This document shows, one piece after another, positions 8,608-16,515 of a stretch of 64,000 nt of DNA; position 1 is the stretch's first letter, and each line of letters opens with the position of its first letter. The stretch is from the NCBI RefSeq assembly GCF_041428715.1, contig NZ_CP155572.1, one strand, 5' to 3'. This stretch comes from Sporomusa malonica. GTDB lineage: Bacteria; Bacillota; Negativicutes; Sporomusales; Sporomusaceae. Under the pieces are notes generated by a model. It was not told the origin of the DNA, made no database searches, and worked only from the letters and a program-made list of their open reading frames with translations. A program made the position numbers and the translations under genes.

Positions 8608-9294
8608 TCACAGTTTGAATTTTTCTTCAAAAAGCTGCTCATCATAGGGCGCCTTGCGGCCCGGACAGCCTTCCCGCGGACATAGCTGGCAGTTTTCCCA
8701 TGAGCCCTGCTTGGGAAAGTGAATACCGGAAACACTTTTTATTGGTACCATGAGACAGCTTTCGGTAAGCCTAACCCCAATCATATTCTCTACATTCCCG
8801 ATTAAGTTAAAGAGAGGTATCTGCTCGGTAATTGGCCAGTCAGCCAGTGAACCCGGATTCATATTGGCAGTACTCTCCAACCCCCAATGTTCATCAAGCT
8901 GCTTAAAAAAAGTCTGACGTGTATTTTTCAGTATCATCTCAGTGATAATGTCAGCATAGTATTTGTCAAGCATATCCTGCTGACTTTTAGCCCAGTCAGA
9001 AAGCTCTGTCCCGCAGGTTATTACATAGGGAAATACCCGGTACGTATCGGCAAGATTAATGCTCAGTACCCGGCTGGTAAAGGTTATACCGTCAATCGTA
9101 ACAAAACTCTCGCCTTTTGCTTCTACAAACGCCAGTTTATATACGGCTTTTACAGCGGCAATTTTCCGCGCAGCCAGAGCCAATTCCTGAACCTTCGCAA
9201 AATGCGGACCTTCGACCTTCACATGGAGCACCTTACAGAGCTGATCCATATCGATAGTAATGGAATCGCCTTCATACACAAGCTTAGCAAGCAT
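8608..9294 (-). CDS. MetH-activation-domain protein (vitamin B12-dependent methionine synthase activation family)
   Basis: The 228-residue protein resembles the stand-alone version of the activation (AdoMet-binding) domain of cobalamin-dependent methionine synthase. LTESCLMVPIKSVSGIHF (residues 176-193) matches the conserved ES-x-M-x-P...SVSG core, and MNPGS (145-149) matches the PG loop. A C-terminal cysteine set C202-x2-C205-x4-C210 could hold a metal or cluster. In MetH this domain rescues oxidised cob(II)alamin by reductive methylation. Here it lies between the BCCT transporter and the betaine chemoreceptor, so it probably helps keep the operon's corrinoid protein active, or binds it. That role is inferred. 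Confidence 0.78.
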   Translation of the reverse strand: MLAKLVYEGDSITIDMDQLCKVLHVKVEGPHFAKVQELALAARKIAAVKAVYKLAFVEAKGESFVTIDGITFTSRVLSINLADTYRVFPYVITCGTELSDWAKSQQDMLDKYYADIITEMILKNTRQTFFKQLDEHWGLESTANMNPGSLADWPITEQIPLFNLIGNVENMIGVRLTESCLMVPIKSVSGIHFPKQGSWENCQLCPREGCPGRKAPYDEQLFEEKFKL

Positions 9295-9341
9295 AATAAC
9301 ACCACCCCTTCCGGAATTTTTCGGTGCCTAACGGCAAAAAA

Positions 9342-9456
9342 GACTTAGCTTCAGATGGGGCTTGAACCCCATCTGAAGGTCAGTCGTCCAACTCCCGGGA
9401 AGCCAAGCCTCCTGAGCTCCCGCTTATCGAAGCCGGGATTCTTAAAGCGGTTAGTC
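9342..9456 (-). repeat. dispersed hairpin repeat R1, copy B (115 bp)
   Basis: The element runs, on the minus strand, from GACTAACC to GCTAAGTC. It contains a GC-rich stem (near 9420-9445), a second short stem and a strong distal hairpin with arms CTTCAGATGGGG and CCCCATCTGAAG (9349-9378). It aligns over its whole length with copy A at 48796-48906, by eye about three quarters identical, with the stems conserved. It lies between the MetH-activation gene and the BCCT gene, inside the operon. Confidence 0.75.
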
Positions 9457-9476
9457 TCAGGCTAAACTATACGGCA

Positions 9477-11075
9477 TCAGCAGGACTCATCCGTATTGCG
9501 CGGCCCAACCGATACTTCAGTACCCTTGCCGGAAGTAAAATTATGTGTATTTTCATGGAGGTCCGGATGTGTATCATTCCATTCCGTACCTGCCTTCTTG
9601 ATAAAGCCATATACGATAATCCCAATGATAAACATGGCCGGGAAAGAACCGGCAACGGCAGCAGCCTGCAGCGGCTTCATCCCTCCCAGGAATATCAGGG
9701 TGAGCGAAAGGCCGCCTAAAACTATCGCCCAAAATACGCGATTCCATTTTGCGGGTTCCTCACCAGTCCCCAGCTTTGTTGTCGTGACCATGGCGAGAGT
9801 ATAAGCAATACTATTAATAACGGTTGCGGTTGAAATAAACAGCAGCACCAGAATCAGGGGTAAGATGATAAAACTGCCAGGCAATGTGGCAAATATCTCG
9901 ACAATGGCCCTGGGAACACCATGTGCTTTAATAATTTCCCCCAGATTGATTACTCCCCTTGTTTGTAAGTCAAGCGTGTAGCTGCCAAATATCGCAAAAT
10001 AGGTATATACACAAGTTACGCCCGAAAGTGTTGCACCCAGAACAAACTCCCGTACCGTTCTGCCGCGGGATATTCTGGCAAGATACATCCCCGTGCCTAT
10101 AGCAAAAGCAGTAAACCAGGCAAAGTAGAAAATTGTCCAGCCCTGGGGAAAACCTGAGTTCTGAACCGGATCAGTATATAAGCTCATTCTGAAAAAGTTA
10201 TTAATCATTACGCCTAAACTATCAAAGAAATTGTTGAAAATGAACGCAGTCGGACCAACTACTAAAACAAATGCCAGCAAACCAAACCCCAGCCAGTTCC
10301 TAAAATCGCTCAAGCGTCTGATGCCTTTATCCAGCCCGCCATATACGCAAATTGCCACAATAAGTGTCCAGATAACAAGAATTGCTGCATCCAGTCCAAG
10401 CGTATGCGGTATACCTGTAATCTTGGTAACAACCTCACTTAACAGTGGTGTCCCCAAACCGATGGAAGTACTAATGCCGGCGATCATGCCAACCATGTAA
10501 AAAACGTCAATGACCTTGCCGGCATATCTGCCGCCGAAGTCTCCCATGACTGCCTCAAAAGCCGCACTGGGCCTAAAGACATCGGTGCCTTGAACAAAGA
10601 ATATATAGCCGAACACGACACCGATCCCCACATAGACAGCGTAACTGCTTGGCCCCCAATGGAACAACGGGTACGAGGATGCAATTGCCATAGCCTGCGG
10701 TGAAAACGGTTCTAAGCCATACGGCGGCGAGGATAAATAGAAGTAAAACTCAATGGGAGCCCAATAAACAATGGCTGCCGTAGTACCTGCGGAAAACAGC
10801 ATCCCCAGCCAGCTCAGGGTACTAAACTCAGGCTTATCACCACCGAAACGTTTATTGGCAAACTTGCCAAACACAAAATAAAGCACTACTGCAAAGTTGG
10901 CTAATATGAAGAGTTCATAGGCCCAGCCCATCGGGCCGGTTAAAAACGCAAATACTTTATTGACTGCAGCAGAGCCTGCTTCGGGACTGGCTATAATAGC
11001 TGCACAAATAATACCAACCAATACTAAGGGCGGCCAAAACAATAGTTTATCAATAGAACCATTACCATTTTTCAT
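9477..11075 (-). CDS. BCCT-family betaine/carnitine/choline transporter
   Basis: The 532-residue protein has 12 or so membrane segments. The BCCT signature GWTIFYFAWFTAFAIGTG lies next to YLARISRGRTVREF. In this family the aromatic residues of that helix cradle the trimethylammonium group of betaine or carnitine. It is encoded immediately downstream of the MttB-family methyltransferase and should import the methylated substrate for demethylation rather than for osmoprotection. The ion coupling cannot be read confidently: the helix lacks the CaiT-type methionine that makes that transporter sodium-independent. A hairpin region and 188 nt separate it from the methyltransferase gene, and repeat R1 follows it. 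Confidence 0.9.
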   Translation of the reverse strand: MKNGNGSIDKLLFWPPLVLVGIICAAIIASPEAGSAAVNKVFAFLTGPMGWAYELFILANFAVVLYFVFGKFANKRFGGDKPEFSTLSWLGMLFSAGTTAAIVYWAPIEFYFYLSSPPYGLEPFSPQAMAIASSYPLFHWGPSSYAVYVGIGVVFGYIFFVQGTDVFRPSAAFEAVMGDFGGRYAGKVIDVFYMVGMIAGISTSIGLGTPLLSEVVTKITGIPHTLGLDAAILVIWTLIVAICVYGGLDKGIRRLSDFRNWLGFGLLAFVLVVGPTAFIFNNFFDSLGVMINNFFRMSLYTDPVQNSGFPQGWTIFYFAWFTAFAIGTGMYLARISRGRTVREFVLGATLSGVTCVYTYFAIFGSYTLDLQTRGVINLGEIIKAHGVPRAIVEIFATLPGSFIILPLILVLLFISTATVINSIAYTLAMVTTTKLGTGEEPAKWNRVFWAIVLGGLSLTLIFLGGMKPLQAAAVAGSFPAMFIIGIIVYGFIKKAGTEWNDTHPDLHENTHNFTSGKGTEVSVGPRNTDESC

Positions 11076-11232
11076 TCGCCATTCCCCCTACATTTCAATA
11101 CGCAAATCATAATTATATCCCTTCCCCGCTGCTGAGGGGTGACGCAAAATGGCGGCGTGGTCGGCATAGGATAAACCACCCCGTTCTCCGGGCACCCCTC
11201 TGGGGTTTGGCTACTGTTCGGCTTTGGCAATA

Positions 11233-11255
11233 CTATCGGCCAGCTTTGCCGATAG
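11233..11255. other. intergenic hairpin between methyltransferase and transporter genes
   Basis: CTATCGGC and GCCGATAG form an eight-base stem around a seven-base loop. There is no following T-tract, so it is unlikely to be a full terminator. In an operon it could stabilise the upstream mRNA or slow readthrough into the transporter gene. The adjacent 11150-11210 stretch is GC-rich with further imperfect stems. Confidence 0.4.
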
Positions 11256-11263
11256 CAACAATA

Positions 11264-12664
11264 TTACCTTCTGTTTTCAATATAGCGCTTCAACTCAGTG
11301 TCTATATCCGCAGGCAATGATGGCTCTACGTATGCATCCAACATCTTTTTCCAGCGTGCATTAGCCCGCTCTTCTATTGTCAGACCGTCTTGGTTAACTC
11401 TGGCTCTATCACTTAACTGCGCTTGATAAAACTCTTTACGGAAATTAGCGAAGGTATGTCTGTTAGTGATATATTCTCCACGGGGACCGACTTCTTTAAT
11501 AACATCAAATGCCAACGTATCGTCGTTTACGGTAACGCCCCGGCCAATCCGTTTTACCATCCCAATAATTTCATCGTCTATCATTAATTTCTCGAAAGAT
11601 ACACAATTATAAGTATCCAAAATACCGGCAGCGTGGAGAATGAAGTTGCCGCCGGCCATTTGAGCCATCAGCAAGGTCATCATGGACTCATAGCCTGCTT
11701 GGGCATCGGCCTGCTTTGTATCAGAGAGAGTACCGCTTATCCGGCAAGGAATATTGTAATATTTTGCCAGGTGTCCATTGACCAAGGAGAAGAGAGCACT
11801 TTCTGGAGCACCAATGGATAGGTTGCCATAACGCATATCTGTACTGGAACCGGAAGCGGAATAGACAATCGGCGTGCCGGCATTTACTGTTTGAGCCAAA
11901 ACAATCCCCGCTAAAATTTCCGCATTTTGCACAGCGATGCTCCCGGCAATAGTTGCCGGCGAGGTAGCTCCGGCAAGGCAGAGCGAGTTGACCAATTGAG
12001 GCTGGCGGTATTCGGCATAAGCTATGATAGCGCCGGCCATTTTGTCGTCATAGCTAAGTGGCGTCAACGTGCAGGAAATACCAATAATTACGGGCTTATC
12101 TTTAATGGCATCCAAGCCGCCATGGGCAATGGCTGCCATTTCAATGCTGTCTTTGGCGGCTTCATATCCCAAAACACTGCCCATAAGAGGTTTGTCACTG
12201 TACTTAAGCGTGTTATAAACCATTTCCATGTGACGAGTATCGACATCAGTATCGCCAGGTTCGCAGGAAATGTGGCTTTGAATGTTGATATTGTCCATCT
12301 TATGGCATAGTTTTACTATATTCACAAAATCATCCAACGTGCCAGGTCTCCGGCCTTTGTCTATATCTAAGACGAAAGGCGCACCATAAGGACCCACAAA
12401 GTTCGTTGTTTCAGTATTAATTTCAACGTTCTTTTCCGGGTTGCGGCCATGCAAGGTAAAAGAGGATGGAACTTGTTTCAATGCCTGTTCCACCATACTT
12501 TTGGGAAAATAGACTGTTTCTCCCTCAACTTTAGCGCCGCCTTTGGCCAAAATTTCTCTTGCCGGCGCGTAACTAAAGATGATGCCAACTTCCTCCATGA
12601 TTTTAAGCGAAGTTTCATGGATTTTTACAATATCTTCCGTACTAACTGTCTGATATCTCTGCAT
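11264..12664 (-). CDS. mtgB: MttB-family (non-pyrrolysine) methyltransferase, probably glycine betaine:corrinoid
   Basis: The 466-residue protein belongs to the trimethylamine methyltransferase (MttB) superfamily of TIM-barrel enzymes that transfer a methyl group from a quaternary or tertiary amine to a corrinoid protein. The reading frame is continuous with no in-frame amber codon, so it is the pyrrolysine-free branch that includes glycine betaine methyltransferase MtgB of Desulfitobacterium. The neighbourhood supports betaine: the corrinoid protein and methyl-THF methyltransferase are upstream, a BCCT carrier and an OpuAC-type sensor downstream. Related members act on carnitine, proline betaine or gamma-butyrobetaine, so the exact substrate is not certain. 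The start is set by AGGAGG ten bases upstream. Confidence 0.85.
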   Translation of the reverse strand: MQRYQTVSTEDIVKIHETSLKIMEEVGIIFSYAPAREILAKGGAKVEGETVYFPKSMVEQALKQVPSSFTLHGRNPEKNVEINTETTNFVGPYGAPFVLDIDKGRRPGTLDDFVNIVKLCHKMDNINIQSHISCEPGDTDVDTRHMEMVYNTLKYSDKPLMGSVLGYEAAKDSIEMAAIAHGGLDAIKDKPVIIGISCTLTPLSYDDKMAGAIIAYAEYRQPQLVNSLCLAGATSPATIAGSIAVQNAEILAGIVLAQTVNAGTPIVYSASGSSTDMRYGNLSIGAPESALFSLVNGHLAKYYNIPCRISGTLSDTKQADAQAGYESMMTLLMAQMAGGNFILHAAGILDTYNCVSFEKLMIDDEIIGMVKRIGRGVTVNDDTLAFDVIKEVGPRGEYITNRHTFANFRKEFYQAQLSDRARVNQDGLTIEERANARWKKMLDAYVEPSLPADIDTELKRYIENRR

Positions 12665-12720
12665 GTGATTTATTTCCTCCTTAAGAATAGCTCCCCCTTG
12701 AAACTTGAAGCTATAATTGT

Positions 12721-13521
12721 TTATTCTTCGTAAAGTCCTTTACGATGAGCTTTTAAATAGCCCATGCAGTAATCATCTTTGCCTAACAGAGTCGCGCCGG
12801 CGTAAATGACTCCCATCATGCTCTTATCGGTAGGATTCAATATATACCCGTCCATCCCCAAGGTCATGGTATGAGCCACAAACAACCGGTTCAGCACCTT
12901 CCTGTTAGGCAGCCCGTACGACACGTTGCTCAAGCCACACATAAAATGAACTTTGGAATAGTTTTGCTTAATCAGTTTGATGGTCTCCAGCACTTCAACC
13001 CCCGCAGTCTGCACACTGCTTACCGGTTTGACCAAAGGATCAAAGTAGATATCGTCGTCTTTAACTCCCGCCGCGATCAATTTGCCATACAAGCTGTCCA
13101 CTACCCGCATACGATCGGCTGCCGTCTCGGGCATGCCATGATCATCCATGCACAATGCGACTACCTTGGCTTTATACTTCAATACCAAGGGCAGGATTGC
13201 CTCAAATCTTGGCCCCTCATCGGTAATGGAATTAATCATTGGCGTACCGTATTTGGCCAGGGCCAAGCCGGCTTCCAGTGCCTGCGGGTTCGGGCTGTCA
13301 ATACAAAGCGGCGCCTGCACGGCTTCCTGAATGGTAGTTACCAGCCACTGCATATACTCCACTTCATTAAACACCTTATTGCCGCAATTGACGTCAATAT
13401 AGTTAGCGCCTGCCTCTAACTGTTCCCGCGCTACTTGCTGAATATATTGAGCGTTTTTTCCTTCAACGGCTTCACTGACAGCCTTCCGGCTCGTATTAAT
13501 CAGTTCTCCTACGATTAGCAC
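12721..13521 (-). CDS. mtgA: methyltetrahydrofolate:corrinoid methyltransferase (MtgA/MtvA type)
   Basis: The 266-residue protein has the dihydropteroate-synthase-like TIM barrel of MT2 enzymes, which move the methyl group from the methylated corrinoid protein to tetrahydrofolate. Family markers are YIDVNCGN near residue 41, LCIDSPNPQALEAGL near 77 and PMINSITDEGPRF near 94. The GTG start follows GGGGGG. It lies 15 nt after the corrinoid-protein gene and before the MttB-family gene, completing a three-protein demethylation path. The product methyl-THF would enter the Wood-Ljungdahl pathway. A diverged paralogue is truncated at the end of this window (63460-64000). Confidence 0.88.
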   Translation of the reverse strand: MLIVGELINTSRKAVSEAVEGKNAQYIQQVAREQLEAGANYIDVNCGNKVFNEVEYMQWLVTTIQEAVQAPLCIDSPNPQALEAGLALAKYGTPMINSITDEGPRFEAILPLVLKYKAKVVALCMDDHGMPETAADRMRVVDSLYGKLIAAGVKDDDIYFDPLVKPVSSVQTAGVEVLETIKLIKQNYSKVHFMCGLSNVSYGLPNRKVLNRLFVAHTMTLGMDGYILNPTDKSMMGVIYAGATLLGKDDYCMGYLKAHRKGLYEE

Positions 13522-13536
13522 AAGGTACCCCCCATA

Positions 13537-14175
13537 TTAGTTATTAGCTACTATCTTAGCGGCCATTTCCTTACAAGCGACACCATCAACACAATAGCCG
13601 TCGGCTCCGATTTTATCGGCAAACTCCGGATATAAGGGTGCACCGCCAACCAGCACCTTCACCTTATCTCTCAGGCCGGCTTCTGTGATCGCATCAATGG
13701 TATCCTGCATGGCCATCATGGTAGTGGTGAGCAGCGCGCACATGCCGACAATCTGGGGCTTATGCTCCTTGATGGCCGCCACAAAAGTCTCAGGCGCAAC
13801 GTCTACACCAAGATCCACCACATTGAAGCCGCCACTTTCGAGTAGCATGACTACCAGATTCTTGCCGATATCATGTAAATCGCCCTTTACCGTTCCCATG
13901 ACAAAGGTGGACACATTGGCTGATTCTTCCGCAGACAACAGCGGCTTTACAATCTTTAACCCTTCTGACAAGGCTTTAGCCGACATCATAACTTCAGGAA
14001 TAAACATTTCGCCTGCCTTGAATTTGGGAGCAACTATGTCCATGCCGGCCAGCAAACCCTTGCTGACAATCTCCATCGGACTCACACCGGATTCTACCAT
14101 GCCCTGGGTGATCGTCTTTACCTCAGAATCATCACCCTGATACACCGCTTCTGCTAATTTTTCGAAACTGCTCAT
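13537..14175 (-). CDS. mtgC: corrinoid (cobalamin-binding) methyl-carrier protein
   Basis: The 212-residue protein has an N-terminal helical cap (about residues 1-90) and a C-terminal Rossmann-like cobalamin-binding domain. The GDLHDIGKNLV segment (about 114-124) holds the DxHxxG motif whose histidine is the lower axial cobalt ligand, followed by the SGG and GGAP loops. It carries the methyl group between MtgB and MtgA. It is the first gene of the operon, with AGGAGG ahead of its ATG and a perfect sigma-54 promoter 120 nt upstream. The cob(II) form must be reactivated by RACE-type proteins, two of which are encoded in the window. Confidence 0.92.
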   Translation of the reverse strand: MSSFEKLAEAVYQGDDSEVKTITQGMVESGVSPMEIVSKGLLAGMDIVAPKFKAGEMFIPEVMMSAKALSEGLKIVKPLLSAEESANVSTFVMGTVKGDLHDIGKNLVVMLLESGGFNVVDLGVDVAPETFVAAIKEHKPQIVGMCALLTTTMMAMQDTIDAITEAGLRDKVKVLVGGAPLYPEFADKIGADGYCVDGVACKEMAAKIVANN

Positions 14176-14214
14176 ACAATACCTACCTCCTAGAAATTTG
14201 TTGTTTAGTTATGA

Positions 14215-14275
14215 CACAATAAGAGCTATCAAACACATCCTTTTCCAAATCGCCTTCACTTTCAGAGCTATTGTG
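14215..14275 (-). promoter_or_regulatory. leader stem in the betaine operon 5' UTR
   Basis: Between the predicted sigma-54 transcript start (about 14282) and the corrinoid-protein gene, CACAATA and TATTGTG, each next to an AGAGC/AGCTC half, can pair across about 40 nt. It may shape the leader mRNA. No cobalamin riboswitch-like conserved core was recognised. Confidence 0.3.
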
Positions 14276-14293
14276 CCGTTGCCTTTAACTATC

Positions 14294-14308
14294 GCAAAAT
14301 TCGTGCCA
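14294..14308 (-). promoter_or_regulatory. sigma-54 promoter P1 of the betaine demethylation operon
   Basis: The minus strand reads TGGCACGAATTTTGC, an exact match to the -24/-12 consensus (TGGCAC-N5-TTGC). It directs transcription leftward into the corrinoid-protein gene, with a leader of about 107 nt. An enhancer-dependent activator gene lies divergently at 15043. The promoter and about 20 bp downstream are repeated almost identically at 14887-14901. Confidence 0.85.
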
Positions 14309-14487
14309 TTTTTTTTGCATGGTTATAAAATAGTTTAAAAATAATAACATTTCAAAAGATTCTTGCTTTATTTAATCAATTATTTATAAATAAGATCATT
14401 TCGGGACGTTTTAACTAGTATTTCTTGATTGCTTTTTTTAACAAATCTCCATTAAATCCACTTAGCCAATCTGATTCCATTCACTAC

Positions 14488-14504
14488 TGAAAGGAATCCT
14501 TTCA
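14488..14504. promoter_or_regulatory. candidate activator (UAS) site 1
   Basis: This is a perfect 17-nt palindrome, TGAAAG-N5-CTTTCA, located about 200 bp upstream of the P1 transcript start, a usual distance for sigma-54 enhancers. A second copy with the same half-sites and spacing follows at 14604. The Fis-type helix-turn-helix of the divergent activator is the likely ligand. Confidence 0.5.
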
Positions 14505-14603
14505 CTTGGACACAGAAAAATCATAGGCAACAGGATTATCGTTTTTTGAATATTTCAACGAAATCGAGGCTTGTCGATTATTGTGAAAATTCGTACTATA
14601 TAG

Positions 14604-14620
14604 TGAAAGTTTTTCTTTCT
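14604..14620. promoter_or_regulatory. candidate activator (UAS) site 2
   Basis: TGAAAG-N5-CTTTCT matches site 1 in half-sites and in the five-base spacer, with a single change at the last base. It lies in the copy of the regulatory region that is duplicated ahead of the activator gene. Confidence 0.4.
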
Positions 14621-14655
14621 GTTGATAGGAATATTTTCAGATGTTTAGAATATAA

Positions 14656-14702
14656 CGAAAAGGCCGCGTTGAACTTATGTGAGTTCCAACGCGGCCTTTT
14701 TT
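14656..14702. terminator. strong bidirectional Rho-independent terminator
   Basis: GGCCGCGTTG (14662-14671) pairs with CAACGCGGCC (14687-14696). The stem is followed by TTTTTT on the plus strand and by CCTTTTC on the minus strand. No conventional gene ends here. On the minus strand it would close the short transcript that starts at promoter P2. On the plus strand it could insulate the activator gene from readthrough. Confidence 0.75.
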
Positions 14703-14721
14703 CTAACCCAATTTGTCCTGT

Positions 14722-14763
14722 GACTAACCTTCAGATGGGATAAACCCCACCTGCAGCTAAGTC
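14722..14763 (+). repeat. dispersed hairpin repeat R1, copy C (core only)
   Basis: GACTAACC ... GCTAAGTC encloses a degenerate version of the R1 hairpin (CTTCAGATGGG / CCCACCTGCAG). Only the terminal module found in copies A and B is present, about 42 bp, and the stem has mismatches. It forms the end of the 42-codon reading frame at 14731-14859. Confidence 0.6.
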
Positions 14764-14859
14764 TACTTTATCAAGCTCTGATTTGTTGATACCTTTGCTT
14801 ATGAGATACTCTTTAAGTTCTTGTATAATATCATCAGGCAATTCTGGTCTTGTGTACAT
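14731..14859 (-). CDS. 42-residue ORF of the second sigma-54 transcription unit, possibly a gene remnant
   Basis: A short frame begins about 16 nt after the predicted start of the P2 transcript and reads MYTRPELPDDIIQELKEYLI followed by SKGINKSELDKVD and a tail. The first 33 residues look like a soluble helical protein. The last 10 or so are encoded by repeat R1 copy C, which supplies the stop. A strong terminator follows 30 nt later, so promoter, frame and terminator make a complete mini unit. No family was recognised. It could be a functional small protein, or the 5' remnant of a longer gene cut by the repeat. The ribosome site (AAAGG, 14 nt away) is weak. Confidence 0.4.
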   Translation of the reverse strand: MYTRPELPDDIIQELKEYLISKGINKSELDKVDLAAGGVYPI

Positions 14860-14886
14860 TGCAATGTACCGTTGCCTTTAACTATC

Positions 14887-14901
14887 GCAAAATTCGTGCC
14901 A
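14887..14901 (-). promoter_or_regulatory. sigma-54 promoter P2, duplicate of P1
   Basis: The minus strand reads TGGCACGAATTTTGC, identical to P1, and the identity continues for about 20 bases downstream (GATAGTTAAAGGCAACGG). Transcription would run leftward through the 42-codon frame to the terminator at 14656-14702. The promoter lies 142 bp from the activator start codon. Confidence 0.8.
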
Positions 14902-14964
14902 CTTTTTTGAAATAGGTATAACAACAGGGACTTGCCAATTATTATAAAAAGCGATACAATACAC

Positions 14965-14981
14965 TGAACGATTTCCTTCCA
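14965..14981. promoter_or_regulatory. degenerate activator site 3, upstream of P2
   Basis: TGAACG-N5-CTTCCA occupies the position homologous to site 2 in the duplicated block. It lies about 90 bp upstream of the P2 start and about 60 bp ahead of the activator gene. Two bases depart from the TGAAAG/CTTTCA half-sites, so binding may be weak. Confidence 0.3.
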
Positions 14982-15042
14982 GCTATAAGAATATGTGCAG
15001 ATCTTTGTAAACGCCTTGCAATATTTATAAGGAGCTGTTTTG

Positions 15043-16515
15043 ATGGTAAAGAAAACGTATGAAGCTCTAGAAATGGAAAATGGTTTATTGCATGCCATTA
15101 TTGATGTGGTATCAGATGGGGTCTATGCTGTGAGCGTAGATGGAACTATTCTTATCTGCAATAAAGCACATAAAAAAATTGATGGGACAACCCATAACCA
15201 CGTGGTGGGAAAAAAAGACGTTGACGTATATTACTTGGAGCTTGAAAACTTCCAACGCTATGCTATAACAAAAAATCCCGAACCCTTGCTGGATCAGAAC
15301 ATGACTTATACAACAGTCACCGGCAAAAAAGTCGATATTGTATATAATTCATACCCGTTTTTTCAGAATGAAAAATTATCTGCCGTTATCTCTATCGGCA
15401 GAGATAAGCCATCAATAAACGATTTAATTACAACGGCGTTAAATTCTTTTAACAGTAAAAAAGCTAACAGAATCATCAATGGCACCCTCTATACATTGGA
15501 AGATATTATCGGCAGCAGTGCCGCCATCCAGCAAACCCTAAAACAAGCCCGCAAAGTGGCGCAAAGCCAATCTACCGTGATGCTTGTGGGTGAAACAGGC
15601 ACAGGTAAAGAGTTGTTTGCCCAAGGCATACATAATGCAAGTTCATACAGTTCCCGCCCCTTTATTGCTGTAAACTGTGCGGCGATCCCGGAAACGCTAA
15701 TGGAAAGCCTGATGATGGGGACTGTAAAAGGCGCATTTTCCGGAGCATTAGATACGCCCGGTTTTTTTGAGCAGGCCGAGAATGGAACTTTATTTTTGGA
15801 TGAAATAAACTCGTTGTCTATTTCCTTACAAGCCAAACTGTTAAGATTGCTACAGGATAAAAAAATACGACGTCTGGGCGATAATAAAGAACGTAAGATT
15901 TCGTGCCGGATAATCAGCGCAACCAACCAGGACTTATTTGTTCTGGCAAAGAGCGGCCTTTTTCGTGAAGATCTTTTATACCGTTTGACGCCCGTTATTG
16001 TGGATATTCCTCCCTTACGTGAGCGAGCCGGGGACATCCCTCTGCTGGCAAAAGAGTTTGTAGCCCGGTTCAATGATTCACTGGCGATGAATATAAAACT
16101 CATAGCACAGGATTTGATGCAGCTATTCTTATATTATCGTTGGCCGGGAAATGTTCGCGAGTTAGAACATATCATTGAAAGCACTATGAGTATGGCTGAA
16201 AGCACAGAAACAATCTTATCTAACGAACATCTGCCCAGGCTTTTAAAGAAAAGACTTATGATTGATCAAGCAACTACTGACTCAAGTGATAGAGAAGCAA
16301 AATCCAACAAACCACTACCAGAACTGCTGCGTCAGTACGAGAAAGAAACCATTGAGAACGCACTAATGCTAAATAACGGCAACGTAAGCCAGTGCGCTAT
16401 TCAACTAGGTATTACCAGGCAAAATTTGCATTATCACCTCCGTCGACTTGGAATTAATTCTATTTTTTATAAAGCCCAGTCTATCAGCGATACAATTAAT
16501 CCCCCTTTACCGTAA
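15043..16515 (+). CDS. sigma-54-dependent activator with PAS sensor domain
   Basis: The protein has an N-terminal PAS-like domain (about residues 12-125), a central AAA+ domain (about 150-385) and a C-terminal Fis-type helix-turn-helix (about 445-475, QLGITRQNLHYHLRRLGI). The Walker A motif GETGTGKE, GAFSGA (the sigma-54 contact loop, normally GAFTGA) and Walker B GTLFLDEI are present. The usual LFGHE before GAFTGA is replaced by MMGTV. I chose the ATG at 15043 because AAGGAG is eight bases ahead; a TTG sits one codon earlier. It is divergent from the betaine operon and should activate P1 and P2, probably when its PAS domain senses the substrate or a related signal. Confidence 0.9.
   Translation: MVKKTYEALEMENGLLHAIIDVVSDGVYAVSVDGTILICNKAHKKIDGTTHNHVVGKKDVDVYYLELENFQRYAITKNPEPLLDQNMTYTTVTGKKVDIVYNSYPFFQNEKLSAVISIGRDKPSINDLITTALNSFNSKKANRIINGTLYTLEDIIGSSAAIQQTLKQARKVAQSQSTVMLVGETGTGKELFAQGIHNASSYSSRPFIAVNCAAIPETLMESLMMGTVKGAFSGALDTPGFFEQAENGTLFLDEINSLSISLQAKLLRLLQDKKIRRLGDNKERKISCRIISATNQDLFVLAKSGLFREDLLYRLTPVIVDIPPLRERAGDIPLLAKEFVARFNDSLAMNIKLIAQDLMQLFLYYRWPGNVRELEHIIESTMSMAESTETILSNEHLPRLLKKRLMIDQATTDSSDREAKSNKPLPELLRQYEKETIENALMLNNGNVSQCAIQLGITRQNLHYHLRRLGINSIFYKAQSISDTINPPLP

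Noticed and set aside
11264..12664. Pyrrolysine-containing trimethylamine methyltransferase
   Set aside because: The frame has no internal amber codon and the context (BCCT carrier, OpuAC sensor) favours the pyrrolysine-free betaine branch.
14176..14293. Cobalamin riboswitch ahead of the corrinoid-protein gene
   Set aside because: Only a simple stem is visible in a leader of about 107 nt. No B12-box-like conserved core was recognised.
14799..15098. A 99-codon minus-strand frame across promoter P2
   Set aside because: It overlaps the start of the activator gene and covers the -24/-12 element. The shorter frame 14731-14859 begins after the promoter and is better placed.
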